DNA of 64,000 nucleotides from Telluribacter roseus (lineage in GTDB: Bacteria > Bacteroidota > Bacteroidia > Cytophagales > Spirosomataceae). The stretch is taken from contig NZ_JAFEUV020000011.1 of NCBI RefSeq assembly GCF_017355915.2, forward strand, positions 156,637-220,636, read 5' to 3'. Below are positions 63,005 to 64,000 of this stretch, piece after piece. Positions within the stretch are counted from its first letter, which is position 1, and every line of letters begins with the position of its first letter. The notes under the pieces were generated by a model. That model made no database searches. It saw only the letters and a list, made by a program, of their open reading frames with translations, and was not told the origin of the DNA. The position numbers and the translations under genes were made by a program.

Positions 63005-63784
63005 GTGGAATTTATAGATATAAACGGACACGTTATACATTACCACTGGCAACCCGCCGGACTGGACCGCACCTTTGTATTTATCAACTCACTGGGTACC
63101 GATTTGCGGATCTGGATTGAAGTGGTAAAGGAACTGAAAGACTGGGGAAATATCCTCCTGTTTGACCAGCGGGGACACGGCCTGTCGGATGTAGTACCCA
63201 AAACCAGCGGACTGGATGATTACGTTGACGATGTGGAGGCTCTCCTGAATGCGCTGCGCATCGAAAAGTGCATCATCGTGGGCTTGTCCGTAGGGGGAAT
63301 GATCGCGCAGGTACTGGCGAATCGTATACCGGAGCGGATCGAAAAACTGGTCTTGTGTGATACCCGGCATAAGATCGGAAACGCGCAGGTATGGAATGAC
63401 CGCATCGAGGCTGTAGAAAAGGACGGTCTGGCCCGACTCTCCGAAGGCGTCATGCAGCGATGGTTTTCACAGAAATTCCGTAACGAGCAAACCACAAAAG
63501 TAGCCGGCTACTGTAACATGCTGTCGCGCACTCCCAGCCTGGGCTACATCAAAACCTGCGAAGCCATCCGCGATGCCGACCTGACCGAAGTAGCCCGAAA
63601 TATCAAATTACCGACCCTTTGTATAGTAGGCTCTGAGGACAAATCGACTCCAGTAGAGGAAGTGCGAAACCTGCACGAACTTATAGAGGGCAGCCGTTTT
63701 GAGATTATACCTGATTCGGGACACATTCCCCCCGTGGATAGTCCCCAGGCCCTGATTGAGTTGATCCTGGACTTTATTCAGTAA
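63005..63784 (+). CDS. pcaD: 3-oxoadipate enol-lactonase
   Basis: PcaD hydrolyses 3-oxoadipate enol-lactone to 3-oxoadipate in the protocatechuate branch of the beta-ketoadipate pathway. The 259-residue alpha/beta-hydrolase has the oxyanion strand NSLGTDLRIW, nucleophile elbow GLSVGGM (Ser 95), Asp in GSEDKSTPVE and His in DSGHIPP. The start is GTG at 63005, two bases after the pobA stop, indicating translational coupling. The remaining steps (protocatechuate 3,4-dioxygenase, cycloisomerase, decarboxylase, CoA transferase, thiolase) are not in the window and may follow beyond the right edge. Confidence 0.9.
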   Translation: MEFIDINGHVIHYHWQPAGLDRTFVFINSLGTDLRIWIEVVKELKDWGNILLFDQRGHGLSDVVPKTSGLDDYVDDVEALLNALRIEKCIIVGLSVGGMIAQVLANRIPERIEKLVLCDTRHKIGNAQVWNDRIEAVEKDGLARLSEGVMQRWFSQKFRNEQTTKVAGYCNMLSRTPSLGYIKTCEAIRDADLTEVARNIKLPTLCIVGSEDKSTPVEEVRNLHELIEGSRFEIIPDSGHIPPVDSPQALIELILDFIQ

Positions 63785-63823
63785 ATTTTTTCCTTAAAAC
63801 CTATACTCAGTACTATAAAAGAT

Positions 63824-63841
63824 GCCTGTGCGGACACAGGC
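63824..63841 (+). terminator. Small hairpin after pcaD
   Basis: GCCTGTG-CGGA-CACAGGC, 40 bases past the pcaD stop, without a T-tract. It may end the pobA-pcaD transcript. The remaining bases to 64000 hold no gene I recognise. Confidence 0.35.
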
Positions 63842-64000
63842 CCCGGTGAAGAAGCCCGGTTTAACCATATATATAGGTCAGGCTTCGACCAACGGGCACC
63901 GCTGCGCTCCTTTAGACTTGCGGTGTATTGAAAGAATAGGAGTAGGTACTTACATTTAAAGAGAGAAAGGGAGCCAAAGTACACTAAGACATGCGCTCTG

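Noticed and set aside
63778..63984. Minus-strand frame of 68 codons at the right end
   Set aside because: It overlaps the end of pcaD and a hairpin, and its sequence has no recognisable domain.
1..64000. CRISPR array, tRNA genes, insertion sequences or prophage
   Set aside because: Reading both strands I found no spaced direct repeats, cloverleaf arms, transposase motifs or phage structural genes.

Overview
The window looks like chromosome from a Bacteroidota bacterium, most likely of the order Cytophagales (Spirosoma/Dyadobacter-like). I base this on a SusC/SusD pair with a FG-GAP/UnbV lipoprotein, PAS-rich kinases of the FLAGGGEMG type, a LytS/LytTR pair, intergenic terminators built as long perfect hairpins, and almost no recognisable Shine-Dalgarno sites. 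I see no tRNA, rRNA, CRISPR array, insertion sequence or prophage gene. The order-level placement is inference.

Left part (1-15 kb): a multi-PAS histidine kinase broken by a G-tract frameshift and an amber codon, a lone ECF sigma factor, a PfkB kinase/GH65 phosphorylase operon, a second and intact PAS kinase, a decayed DUF1003 gene with a frameshift and two amber codons, several uncharacterised small genes and an HPP membrane protein. Middle-left (15-27 kb): a glycan-type locus with secreted GH36 alpha-galactosidase, SusC, SusD, an FG-GAP lipoprotein, a divergent AraC regulator and the region 4 stump of a lost ECF sigma factor. Then come a VOC protein, a SNF2 helicase, a membrane cupredoxin pair and a LytS/LytTR two-component system (27-34 kb).

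34-38 kb holds a TPP-riboswitch-controlled thiS-thiE-thiG-thiH operon with a convergent ThiE/TenI-like gene; thiC and thiD are not in the window. 38-44 kb carries a GH13 amylase-type enzyme, membrane proteins (one ZIP-like) and a PLP-dependent decarboxylase.

The right third (44.4-64 kb) is the most interesting. It is a plant-phenolic catabolic region: a LysR regulator divergent from an acyl-CoA dehydrogenase, then an MFS transporter, a secreted DUF1593 protein, an enoyl-CoA hydratase, a feruloyl-CoA synthetase, a secreted alpha/beta-hydrolase, a MetE-core protein, an amidohydrolase and an aromatic-acid MFS permease. A convergent malonate module follows (MatB-type malonyl-CoA synthetase, MadL, MadM, with an AraC regulator), and finally pobA-pcaD. 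The genes fit a scheme in which esters are cleaved outside, hydroxycinnamates are imported, CoA-activated and shortened to 4-hydroxybenzoate, and PobA feeds the protocatechuate/beta-ketoadipate route, most of which lies outside the window. The MetE-like, DUF1593 and malonate genes have no standard place in that route and are the best candidates for new biology.
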